Assembly (NCBI GenBank): GCA_020746835.1
Contig: JAGPNK010000002.1
Coordinates: 2,976,001 to 3,040,000, forward strand
Direction: 5' to 3'
DNA: 64,000 bases
Origin: Stachybotrys elegans
Lineage: Eukaryota > Ascomycota > Sordariomycetes > Hypocreales > Stachybotryaceae
This document shows, in pieces, positions 1 to 11,748 of this stretch (positions are counted from its first letter, which is position 1; the number at the start of each line of letters is the position of its first letter). The notes under the pieces were generated by a model. That model was not told where the DNA came from. It did no database searches and saw nothing but the letters and a program-made list of their open reading frames with translations. The position numbers were made by a program, and so were the translations under genes.

Positions 1-3000
1 TCAGGCCCGAATTCGAGTTTTAGCATTGCCACTTCCCTTCCCTCTTGGCTTGACGGCGTCATTTTTTTTTGTTTTATTTTTCAACGTGGGTTTTATGTTT
101 TGATGTCTTTTCTGGCTATTGCCGGGTATGAATGGGACGGAGAAACAGTGAGCAAGAGCATTTCTTTTACTCTGACACTTGGAGGTGTCTACGTTTGGGC
201 TTGGGATAGGCATGATACTACTACTACCTATGTAGGCAAAGGCAATTGAAATAATCAGACGACTCACTGACGTCGATATCTCGGGATAACTGCCAACTCC
301 CCTCTACTCGTGCCTGAGATCAGGCCACTTGAGCCTCACCGTGGTGCCACGGCCCCAGTATGACCAAACATGATGGCTCTAGAAGCTCCCCACGTGAAGG
401 CTGCTTGGACTGCGACTTATCCCACAGTCACATAGATCGTTCCAGGCCATGTGTCTATGACTCGGAACCGAGAACCTCACTTACCGATCCCCAGGTACCG
501 ATTCGATGAAGCATACAAAACTTGCCCGTTCCGTCTTCACGCGGAAACCGCACCGCGCCCTCCCCTGTAGTTCGTTTGCTCGATGCGACCGCCCGCTGGG
601 AACCTCGCCCTTACATCGGCGACCAGTCCAGCCATCTTGTCTCAGCCCTCAAACCAAGGACCTCCCCGCCCTCCTTCTGATATGGGTTGCACACCACACT
701 ACCCAAGTCTCGGCATGTCTGCCGCTCCCTGAGCCTCGGGACTGATCATCCTCTCTTTTCTTCTTCCTCCTGTTTATTTTTCCTGTTCTGCGGAGGGGGG
801 GCGTGGGTGATGGGAGACAGCCTCACGTTGCGGGTTTCTGAGACATTGGTGGCCGAGCTGGGAACTAGTTGTTCAGCTCGTGGGGGAGCCGAGAGGGAAA
901 AGAAAAGAAAAGACAAGAAAAGATGTGTAGACACATGCTCACATGACACCCGTTCCCCTCCCTTGGTACAGAAGGAGGGGAAAAAGCAAGACGTGGTTTC
1001 CACTTGTGCCAGCATGGATGTGATGATGTTGCGGCAAAGAAAACGAGCCCGTTCCCTTCCAGCATGTACTTGTTGTGTTCGGGCCTCGTGGCCTTCAGCT
1101 GAGGTCTGGGAACTGACCCCCGGAGTCCGCTAACTTGCGCCATGGCGCATCTCGTCGGAAAGAAAAGAAGGCGGAAAAGCAAACAAAAGACCCAAGATAG
1201 CACAGGCGACATTAGAGATGCAGGGGAGGGGGTGTAGAGGATGGCAGAAGCTCCCTGCCTTGGACTCTCATTGACACAGTGAGAGAATCACCTCGGCGCC
1301 GTGATGCCTGGGGGACACCACCTGGATGAAGTAATTGGAAGCATACAGCAGTCGTAGCAGTAGCGAGTTTGACGACATCTATAGCTGGGGCTCGAAGCGT
1401 CTATCAGTAGAGGCAGCAGCGAAAGCGACCATAGTCTGACCTCCTTCTGAAGCCATCTTGACTTTCCTAGCTAACCCTCATAACATTCCACGACCCACGT
1501 GAGTGCTGTTGTGTACTGTGTCGGTTGACTTGCACCGGAGGTAGAATAGAGTACCTGTTTCCACCTGATCCAGGGGACGGCTCCCATCGTGTCACCCCAA
1601 AATCGTGCATGCGGACGCTGTATGACCACCAGAAGGATGACAAGTACAATGCCGAACCCTGCTCGGGGATACCGTGGCTGCGAGCTCTGTGCAACCGATG
1701 GTGTTGGCAATGGCCCATCACTGGCCGAGAGGAAGGCCGCATCACCGTCGTCACCCTGCATTCTCGACGAGCGGCAAGCTTGCGCTTGAGCTTGGTTGAG
1801 TACATTGTTTCTTGACGACCCTTACTGCGTCGACGGAAAGGAGGAGATGTTGTCGGTTGCTCACACGGACACGCCACAAGGCGTCTTGGACCGAGTCTCT
1901 ATTCTGCAGTCGGACTTGGTTGTCGGATTTGCGGGAAGGCTTTTTCTGGCAAGGAAACCCCCCCAACTTGACCTGTTTCGCCGCATCACACCGAACGGCA
2001 TCGTGCTTCCCGATCAAAGGGATCACAGTCTTGGACAGGTCGCTGGGTGAAACCAAGGCGAGGGCTTGTGCACGCTGATGGTGCTGCAACTGAACTCCCC
2101 AGGTTCGCAGCCGGCACAGACACTCTGCTGTACGACAGCACTGACACCCTTGGGACAACCGTTTGCCACCGGCATGTTTTGCGCTGTCAATGGAATCCCA
2201 TTCCAGGCAAGGGGAGGGGTAGCTGCCACAGACACCTCTCGTGTTATGTAGGCAAGCAGCCGCCGCCAACGGCAATTGTTACCGGCTGCAGAGCCGACCG
2301 CTTACACCTTACGCGCTGGCTTCTGTTCCAGCTACTACGTAATGGCGAGGAGGCAATTGAGGAGGCTGGGTGATACCTCAATGCCTCTGCCAACCGCGAG
2401 AATGAAACAGCCAAGGCAACGGGCCTTCTCTGGATCGAGGTTGGTTTGAGTTGCATGCCAGCTGATATATGTGGTACCCAGGATAGCGCCTGAATAACAG
2501 CATTTGACTGGTAGTGAGCGACGGCACGCAGCAGCAGGAGGACCAGTGATCTTGATTGTCTGCCTAGATCGAATCTCGGTCAGATTTTGGCAGATGCGCT
2601 GACATGGCGCCTGGCAACTTCTGTGCTTCCCGATGGCAGCACGCCTCTCCGCCGCGAATCTATCCGACCGGCCGGCTCATGAGTGTCTGGCCATTTAGTT
2701 AAACAGCCTCCGGGCTGTACCTTGTACAAATGCACATGTGTATGTCAGTTCCAAGCCAGCGATACCCGATGCCCGGTGCTAACGGCTTTGGCTCTGTTTC
2801 TGGCTCCGTTGCCCAAACAAACGGCTCAAGAGTCGGCGCTCTTAGCGCTATCCGCACGCAGGCACTAAAACGTCGACTATCAAAGCTCGTGGGTTCTGGG
2901 TTCATGTCAGCCGATCCCAACGTGGGCAGACGGCTAGCCGGGCATCCGTCATAGTAGGGCTGGGCGGGCGCTGAGGGCAATCAGATCCGTCGATATGCCC

Positions 3001-6000
3001 CTGTCGGTCCCCTGAGAAGTCGCCCTGCCCCATTGCGATTCACTCGGCCCAATAAGCCTGTTGAAGAGGGTCAAAGGTGCCTGGCCAGCGCTCCGAGACT
3101 TGCCTGTTAAGCTGGGGCGCCGTGGTGCTGTTCAAAAGTCCCCCCGTAGACCACATGGGGTTGTGTATCCGTGGTCGAGGTATCCTTGCCAATGGGTAGG
3201 TACATGGAGATGGCAGGCCTAACCCTGACTTAAGACGGGACATTATCTGCTAGCTCTCCCGCCTACACACTGCAAGGACGCGCGTTTCGCATGGATGGTG
3301 GGACTCGTGCGTGCTGGGCTTTGAGCAAAAGCCGGCCTCAGATCTCTCGACTCTTTCGGCATGCGCCGTTGTTCATCCCCTCTTTGTCAAGCGTGGTACA
3401 CCCCTCTGGATTCTCCGCGATGGCCTATACACGAGATAATTAATGCTCGCTTAGGAGTCGCTTGGATGACTTGCAACGTTTTGTCGGCGCCGAGCCTGTT
3501 GGATTATAATGTCCTGTCGGTATAATGGACGAAAAAGAGAGGGAGGGAGTACTCTGCGGCAAAGCATCCCCTGGGTGGCAGGGTGGGATGAAGGGGCATC
3601 ATCCACTACTTACTACATGCCATTTGAGAAGTCGTGAAATCTGCGAGTCCAAGGGAGAGGGCGAGCAAATAGCGTAAATGATCCCCCATGTACTCCGTAC
3701 TATGCACGAAGTAGTGAGAAAGCACAAGACGTCAAGACGCCCGTGGCATACCAAAGACATGGCACTAGCACTGGGGAGAGGACGACACGTGCTGCTTCAA
3801 GCATGTAGCCGGAAGCACAGAAAAGCAAGAGGCCGGCATGGCGGACCCGGATAAGGCACACCACCTCATGGCCGCCTCGTGCGATGCATCGTCATCCGTC
3901 CTTAATAATATGTGATCTCTTGCTTGGGGGAGCAAGCGCATGCCTGGGTGACCGATTTGGGAAGGGGAAGTGGAGGGGTAAGACCAGCATGGCGTGGGAC
4001 TGATCAAGTCTAAGTCTTAACAAGACTGGTATGTAGGCACGGGAGTTCGGGTTGAGATAGTTGAACACAGAGATGAAGCACCGTGATTGTGCCGTAATAA
4101 CCAAGGCAGCCGACGAATAGGAGGGCGGCGAGTCTGATGCCGTAGAGCGGCCCCCCCCCAGCGCCAGTCAACTCTGCGAGGGCCAAAGGAGGTCAGTACC
4201 AGACGGGACAGTCTGCGTGCATGCGTCAGTAAAGTGACTGCTTGCGGATACTGGAGCATGGGCTCAGGTAAGACGGGGTGCAGTGTGCTAGGGTGCTCCG
4301 CACTCAGCATCGCAAGTCTTCGTATACTTTGGATGAGATGGAGTCATTAACTTGGTGGGTGACATCAATGCGACTCTGCATCGGCTCAGCGGGCGCTGTC
4401 CTGGCAGAAGTAGAGAAAGAGTCCTGGCTGTGGCCACCATGAATACCAGATCCAAGTCGGACACCATACTAGTAGAGACGCACGAGGGCGGGTTTTGAGG
4501 GATGCACAGCGTCTGTCTGTACGTAGTAGAGATTGTCGTGTGTGGTTGACAAATCACCCCCCATCTGGCAGATTGGCCAGGCCGCCTTCCTCGCACATTT
4601 GTTCATGATGTGCGCATCCCAAGCAGGTATTCATTCAGGCTGAAGGGCGGGCGGCCAGCGGCACTCCTGGGGCAGGTGAATTGCAGTTGAAATTGCCGCG
4701 GGCCGCAACGTGGGCTGGATGCTCCCTCCCGTGCTGCATGGCATCATTCTCCTGCTTTGCACGCGACAAGGGCATGCATGTTGATAACGACTCGTGTACT
4801 TGTAGCATGGCCGGCCGTCTGACGGATGCCATCAGGTTGGCAGGGAGAGACCGAGACGGATTGCGATTTGGGTCGGCCAGAGGCGAGGCAGGCGAGGCGG
4901 CTTGAATTCAATGCAAGTCACGGCCAGGGCGACCACGACGATAAGCGCCGGCTGTGCTGGCCAAGCGCTGCCAGTGGACAGGGGCGGCTAATCCTTGATC
5001 ACCGAGGCGAGGTGAGGTGGTGGTGGTTGCACGTGCCAAGACATTGGATGGTTGATGTTTGAGTTTGAATTGCTGTTTCCAAGCATCATCCATCTACATA
5101 GTACGAATGGGTGACTGGTCGAGTCTGGCAATAACACCGGAAGCGTGAGGCAAGCGCGTCGGGACACGTGCATAGCGGGAGGGAGGGGAAGAGAGCACGG
5201 CGGGAGGAAGGCAGGAGCCCTCCCAGACGTGTCCATCAGGCACCGCTCTCACCTTCTGAAGTGCTGAGTCACGGCGTAGGTTATATCCATGATCCTTGCG
5301 CCCATTTACATTTTACACTTTACACTTCACTTCAAGATGCTTGTGCGTGCACGTACCTATGCTTGGCACAACAAAAAGACCCATCGTGTTCTTTGGTTTT
5401 GTGTAAGTTTGAGCAAAAGTGTGAAGGTGAACGAACCGATGACACGTGCGGCGTCGTCAACTCGAACCTAATGCCAAGGTACCTACCTGATGCGGACAAT
5501 TATTAGCGAGAGGCGCTCACTCACCGTCAACCATTCATCACGCCGCATGTTTGGGTTCAAGGTTCAACGTTTATGATAAGCCCACCCACGCTGCCTCCGG
5601 GTTTGGCCGTGATGGCTGCTGGAGGAACGAGATGCGTCTACATGTTGCCGCCCGGAGAGTATAGTACTGGATATGCTGATCTACAGATTCCATCATCGGG
5701 GTTGCCTTGAAGGCATAGCTCACGTGGCGGCAGATCTCGCTTGCTCGCGTCCGGAGTACATACGCACCCAGACATTGTCCATTGGCGGTAGTCAGAGGGT
5801 GGATGGATGGCATGAGTGTGGAAAATGTGGAAATGTGCCGATACATCCCTGTCGGCTGCCCGCCCGAGCCCACCACTGGCCCCGGCAATTGAAAGGCACC
5901 TGCTATTACTCCCGCGAAGGAACTGGAGTAGGGCAGCTGCGTTGTAGTAAGCGAGGTGATGGATGGATGCATTAGTATGTAGAGAGGGGCCGCCAGCAAC

Positions 6001-6304
6001 CTGGCCGAGGTATGTTTTGCTCTCGCGAAGACCGCCGCTCAACAAGCCCAACCGCAAGGACGCAAAGCCCTGCGAGGCAAAGGATGGGAGGAAGGTAACG
6101 TTAGATTCGAGCCCGCAGACGCATTTGCCGTGCTGACGTAACCCCAAAGGAAGCATCCAAATCCAGATGCCTGTAGCTTCCCACCAACATGCAGCCAAGT
6201 AGCACACATGGGACGAGCGGGAACGCTACATCCATGAGCATACAGTCAGCTCGGCGGCCCAGGGGAGACGTACTAGGTAGTAGGCCACCGACGCTTGCGT
6301 TCAG

Positions 6305-6329
6305 CATACATACATACATACATACATAC
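6305..6329. repeat. (CATA)n microsatellite
   Basis: About six CATA units in a row. A shorter related ACATACAT tract lies at about 6660-6674. It is in gene-free DNA. Confidence 0.9.
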
Positions 6330-6732
6330 CTCGCTTTACCATCCAGCGCATGTCGTGGTGTGCCGCCTTCTGGCATGTTGTACAGCTCGACACGCGGGCC
6401 CCTTGCCTCGCCAAACGGACCACTACATTAGTAGCATGGACGTACCATACGTCGGTACAGTATTTAGTGGAGGGAGGGTCCCTACATCCAGAAAGGACGC
6501 CCAGCTCATTGCAATAGACGCGCATAGTGCATGGGGAATGAAGGATAGACGCACGCCCCTGTCACCACCCCTTGTCCACCCACTCTTGCGCACGATGCTC
6601 GCCTCCGTCTGCCCCGTCTCCCCCGTCTCCCGATCCTCAAAGTATGGCACTGTACATATGTACATACATACATCCGCGCGCAGCTTGCACCGCAGGCAGG
6701 CACTTGCTTTGGGCAGCATCGGCGTCGCCTTT

Positions 6733-6760
6733 GCTCGTGCTCGTGCTCGTGCTCGTGCTC
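6733..6760. repeat. (GCTCGT)n tandem repeat
   Basis: Nearly five copies of the hexamer GCTCGT in gene-free DNA. The repeat makes spurious Val-Leu and Arg-Ala runs in overlapping open frames. Confidence 0.9.
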
Positions 6761-7274
6761 CGTGCCATGGGGCCCTACCATGCTGCAGCAGCCAAGACCA
6801 GGCGCTGGGCGCTGGGCAATGGAATCTGATTCTGACACTCAGCAGATCGTAGATGTCCCCGTAGCCTGTCGCAACCTAGCGAATCATGTAGGCGGTCCGC
6901 TTGTTTCTACTTGCACTATTGTAACCTTATGACCCTAGCCCCTCTCCACATGGCTTTTTGCCTGCTCAAGCGCTGCGCGCACGTGTCAATTGCCCTTACG
7001 AGAGTACGCGACATGTGGCATGCTGGCTAGCATGCCGGAAGGGCAGGTACATACAGGGCAAGAGCTACTTTCGTCTTCTGTCCCGATACCAGGCAGGTAC
7101 ATGCTTCTTTCATGTATGCATGTACATATGTGTGTGTGCGCATAAAATTATCGTCAGAGCTTGTTCGACAAAACTTCCTCAACGAGCATCATCGCCCGAC
7201 AAATGAATTGACGCCGGCAAGCCATGACCGCATAGACGCGCTCGGGCAGTGTGGCTGCAACGTGCCCATGGTTC

Positions 7275-7301
7275 TCCCATCGCTCCCATCGCTCCCATCG
7301 C
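7275..7301. repeat. 9-bp tandem repeat, 3 copies
   Basis: Three perfect copies of a CTCCCATCG-type nonamer in gene-free DNA. Confidence 0.85.
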
Positions 7302-8521
7302 TCGCTCCGATCAGGTCTCGTCTGTGCTTCCTCTCCTGCTGAGGGATCCCGATCCTGGAGCCATCCATCCAGTCCAGTTCAGTTCAGTTTGCCGCCCGGC
7401 CCAAGCATCGCTCAGCGGCATCCCGTCCCTGTAGCTGCTCCTTCCAGGGAGGGGTCCGTAGCGCTGTGCCCCAGCGACCCCCGTCCTAGTGGAGGAGAGG
7501 GGGGAGAACACCCGTTATCCCACTGTCACTGTCAGTCATGGACTGGGAACTGAGTAGGCCGCCTCAGTGGCTAGCTGGGTTCGTTTTAGGCAAGTCCTTT
7601 AAAAAGAACCTCAAGCTATGGATGCGCCAGCGGGGGGCGCGACGGAGACGCCCACCGTCCAGGGGCTTCTTGTGGCTGGGTAGGCGCTGAGAATTGCTCC
7701 CTGTTTCAACGAGACAGGCAATTTGGAATTGAGAGAGGCCTCGAGATCTTGAAACCAGCGTCATGGCCGGATGGAGTGTCAGATAACGAGATGCATTGAA
7801 ACATGCCTGAAAGCGTAGGCGCCCTCGACATGCTTAGTGCCTTCGTCTTGTGCAAATGTTAACAACCGGCATTGTCTAAGCATCAGCAGCTATTGCCATC
7901 GGTGGCCTCTGAATCCTATTTCCTCCAAGTCTTACCGTGCCAAGTGGTGGGTGGTGCATGGCTCCGCGAAAACGCCACACGATGCTGACCTAAGTAGGCT
8001 GTAGACGCCGATGCGTGGTATGATGTCGGCATCACTCTTCACATCTTCGTCCCATCTGTGCAGGATCGGTTGGCCTGTTATGCCACATGGGCCTTGTTCT
8101 CCGAGAATGCTGCAAGACATTTGACTCAGGTTGATAACGAAGAAAAGAAAGAGAACGGCTAGGCTGCTCTCAGGGTTCGACCCCTTCAAGTCAAGTGATG
8201 GCATGTTGTCTCTCATTACTCGACACGGTGTGGAGGACAAGATACCATGTCGCTCTCTGCCCAGGCCTAGCGGCCTGGGGCTGTAAGAACAGGAGCCGGA
8301 GAAATTGATCGACCAGAATAGCTGTCGGCCCAGGCGCCGACCCTTACATACTTGGCAAGCCCGGCCCTGATTCCACCCACGCTCGAGATGAGCATCCTCT
8401 ATTGATCTACCAAGTTCCTAGTCGTGTTTCAAGCCGCCGCGCTGTCCGGTAGAATAGCGTGGCACCGCGTTCCAGTGGCATTGCTTCCGAACAGATGGGA
8501 CGGAGAAGACATGGCAGAGTG

Positions 8522-8540
8522 ATGGATGGATGGATGGATG
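8522..8540. repeat. (GGAT)n microsatellite
   Basis: A short run of GATG/GGAT tetramers in intergenic sequence. Confidence 0.85.
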
Positions 8541-9540
8541 CCAAATGATTCCGATGAAAACGTGGCCAGGGGGACGCTCGTCGGTACAGCTTGCATTATG
8601 CCTAGGACGGGGGATGGAGCGCCGAGAATAACCAAGACTACGTTATTTACTTTTCATCTCGCATGGGCGACCAACTAGAGGCAGCTGGAGGGCGCCTTGA
8701 TCGTCCAGCCAGATGCAACAGGAGGCGGGTAGGATCGAGGCGAAGGGGCCGGCCACTTGCACCAGATGGGGAAGTTTACCATGGCCCGTCCCATGCATGC
8801 ATTCGTGATTCCTCTGTGCATTGATGGTTGAGTAGCAATGGTAATAATACTATTCTACCGCTGCCTAGTAACGCACATGTCAGGATTGGTACACTCCGTA
8901 CAAGAGTCCGAGTAATAACAAAAGTCGATTAAGATAGCAACCTAACTCTCGCCCCCTTGCATGCCGGTAATAGGGACTTTGTTTGATCGTCTCGCGTTCG
9001 AGATCACCGGAATCCCCACCCAGACGATTCGCATCTCACTCGAGAAGTACAGTGTATGCACGGAGGAGGCTCGGGTTTGCTCATAATCTCCTCCTACAGG
9101 TATGTCCCTGATGGACTGGTAAATGATGGGGGGACCAGCTGAGACCTTTCAGCTGGTTCCGTATGGGTCTGGATACTTGGATGCCGTAGACCGAGCTGAT
9201 GGCTACCCAGCTATTCGGACACGAGAAAGCCGTCGGTAAATCCTGCTGAGTCGGACAAGTGAACACTTCATGGCTTGCTGCGTTCTTCCTTGATGATCCT
9301 TGACCATGAGCTGTACATGATGTCGCACACAGATCCAAGTACTCGGAAGTATTGGCTTCATGTAAAGGAGGCATCTGCCAAGGTAGACGGTACCTTCCAA
9401 GGCTTCATGGGCCGGCCGCCAGTGGGGTCTCCCATATGGCATGTACAAAGCAAGCGGGCAGGTCTCCCGAAACCTCCCGCGGCGCGGCACTGACGGCGGA
9501 GAGACCGGTACCGAGTACCTCCTGCCATGTAGGTAGTATC

Positions 9541-9767
9541 TCCTTGACTGCGGAAAATGCACAGCAAGGTATACTTCCAGGATATCCGCCAATAAGGCCG
9601 ATTTGCTCGAGCGCTACTTACTTGACGACAAATACTACACTCTATAGTAAGTACTCCTCTTTACTATAGCTACTGGCTAGTATACCCTAATTGTTAGAAG
9701 CATAAGGTATAACTACCTGAAGTAGAGTGGGGCAAATACTTTGCTGTGCATTTTCCGCAGCCAAGGA
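9541..9767. mobile_element. MITE-like element with about 32-bp terminal inverted repeats
   Basis: The left arm at 9541-9572 and the right arm at 9736-9767 are reverse complements at 30 of 32 positions; the shared core is CTGCGGAAAATGCACAGCAA. The arms enclose about 160 bp of AT-richer DNA with no coding capacity. Small size, long matched inverted ends and no open frame are what is expected of a non-autonomous DNA transposon (MITE). No convincing target-site duplication is visible next to the arms, so the superfamily cannot be assigned. A unique hairpin-forming sequence not derived from a transposon is the alternative. Confidence 0.7.
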
Positions 9768-9811
9768 AATCGGCTGGCTGCTGGCCACTGACGTTTGGCG
9801 GGAGGGAAGAC

Positions 9812-9890
9812 GAAGGGGAAAGAGGAGGGAAGGAGGGAAGGAGGGAAGGAGGGAGGGAGAGGGAGAGGGAGAGGGAGAGGGAGGGAGGGG
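9812..9890 (+). repeat. 79-nt homopurine tract, GGAGGGAA and GGGAGA repeats
   Basis: Every base on the + strand from 9812 to 9890 is A or G. The first half is built from GGAGGGAA-type octamers and the second from GGGAGA hexamers. It lies 45 bp to the right of the MITE-like element. Confidence 0.9.
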
Positions 9891-10428
9891 CACACCTTCT
9901 GCCACGAGGCTTCCCACCCTAGGATCATTCCAGGTTCCCATCGGTGGGTATCCAGAAGCTTGTCCCTGCCGGGGATTAGCGTGCTGGTGGATCGCTGCAG
10001 TGAAATTCTTGCTGCAAGTACGAAGGTACCTCCTCTGTAGGCTCTCACTTTTGTGAGGCGGCCACCAACGACTGGCTGGCGGTGGCTTCTGGTCTGGCCG
10101 TCGGCCACGGTGTGGCTTTGGTGGTGGTAGTGATGGTTTCTAGGGTCCGCGCGCCCGTCAGTGCTCACGTCGCTCCCTCGAGGCGTTTCGAGGTGCGTTA
10201 GCGGGCAATCCCGACCACCTCTGGGGCCTGGGCCTGTTTTTGTTGCTCTTTTCTCTCGCTAATTCTCCCCTTCTGGCTGCATGCACTGACGCCTCACCAG
10301 ACCACCATCTATCCCATCAAGGGCATTGATGAGCTCTCCTTGACAGAATGTGCCTTGATCGACCGCAGTTTCGCCTCCAGACTCCTCGCTTCTGGCTCGG
10401 CGGCAAATCAAGACGAGGAGGGGGGACG

Positions 10429-10452
10429 CGGCGGCGGCGGCGGCGGCGGCGA
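10429..10452. repeat. (GGC)n trinucleotide repeat
   Basis: About eight GGC units about 1.3 kb upstream of the bHLH gene start. It is not in a supported coding region. Confidence 0.9.
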
Positions 10453-11626
10453 CGACGCAAGCAGCAATTGAACATGGCCTGAGATGTCTGCACATGGCAA
10501 AAGCCACTACAGAAATAGGAAGAGAGAGACGTGATGCGAGGAAACTGGCCGCTCGTGTCAAGACAAGACTTGGCCTTGGGGAGCTGCATTCGGGACTACT
10601 TCTGTCTACCTTTATGCCGCGTGCGTAGTCGGCTGAGCTCAAGTACTTTGCGCGTACCGCTGCCCGGCTTGCATTGCTTTCGATTTCCCTCGGCTGCACT
10701 TACATCCAGGATCGCCTCATCCTCATAGGCAGGCCATGCCTCACTCTCATGGCACCTTACTGATTTCGACACGGCTGCCCTCCATCTCACATGCTTCCCT
10801 TCGAATCCATCGTCGCGGGTTCTGGCCTCGCCGGGTTTATCGTCGTTTTCTCTTTTTGTTTCTTGACCCTATTAGGCTTTTGGGGAAGGTGCGGCTACCT
10901 CTGTCCTCTCACCTCACCACACCACACCACACTGTTTTGAGCCACTCCACCACCTCCACAGGTACCTCGTCCTCCCAGTGCTACTCTCCACACACACCCT
11001 CTCTTCAACCCCTGCTCTCATACCCCCCGATCTGACACCCCTTTCCCCTTCCCTTTCTTCTTCCAACCACGCCTTCATGTTCAATGTTATTTCCCAATGC
11101 TCACGCTCGCACTTGCTGCTCTTGCTCCTGCACTTGCACTTGCACACCCGCCCACACTTTGGCCATCCGTCCATCCATCCTGACATCCCACGCACACCCT
11201 ACCAAGGTTACCTTTCCAACATCCCCCCCCTGACCTGGACCTTAGACCTGGGTACTTAGGTCGGCCTGGGGAACTTATTCTCTGTCTAAGGTTGGTATAG
11301 TAGGCAGGCTGGTGGCTTATCGACCAAACAACCCAGTACCTTTTCTCCCACGGCTCTTCCTCTTTTTCACTCTTGCTCTCCACTTCAACTCTTTTCAACA
11401 ACATACATACCCTCACTCTCTATCTCTTCTTATTCAAATGACTTGCTCTTGACGGGCTCTCGTGCAGTATAACTCGCCTCCCTTGGAGCTCATCTGCCAC
11501 ATAGCCCATCACCCATACTTCGCTCTCTTTTCTCTTCCCCCCAACTGCTGCGCCTAGCCGCCTTGGACCAGCAACCAACCTGCAGACGTTTTCGTAGCCA
11601 CACAGGAGAAGACGCAACTCGGTTCA

Positions 11627-11647
11627 CGACGACGACGACGACGACGA
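11627..11647. repeat. (ACG)n repeat in 5' leader of the bHLH gene
   Basis: Seven ACG/GAC units about 100 bp before the chosen start codon of the bHLH gene, so probably in its 5' UTR or core promoter. Confidence 0.8.
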
Positions 11648-11748
11648 ACGACGAAGATTAACCCGAGCGACGCTGCCTCTTGTCCCTTCTCTTCATAAAC
11701 CACTCCTCTCAACAGGCTTTAGATCGACTCTTCGCTGCGACTTTCACT

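Larger units (their letters stand above)
1..11748. other. Gene-poor intergenic region, 11.7 kb
   Basis: No convincing gene was seen on either strand. The open frames here are short, overlap one another in several frames and show no recognisable domain, signal peptide or intron-linked continuation. The DNA does hold short tandem repeats (CATA, GCTCGT, CCCATCGCT, GGAT and GGC units), a MITE-like inverted-repeat element at 9541-9767 and a homopurine run at 9812-9890, listed separately. The last kilobase before the bHLH gene is pyrimidine-rich, as expected for a fungal promoter and 5' leader. A non-coding transcript or an unusually long upstream control region cannot be excluded from sequence alone. 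Confidence 0.6.

Noticed and set aside
2066..2251. Cysteine-containing frame resembling a hydrophobin or small secreted protein fragment
   Set aside because: Only four cysteines in the wrong spacing, no signal peptide, no start in a good context and no intron that would extend it.
5638..6207. 189-codon frame on the - strand
   Set aside because: Overlapped by other frames of similar length; composition is that of random sequence; no domain or signal.
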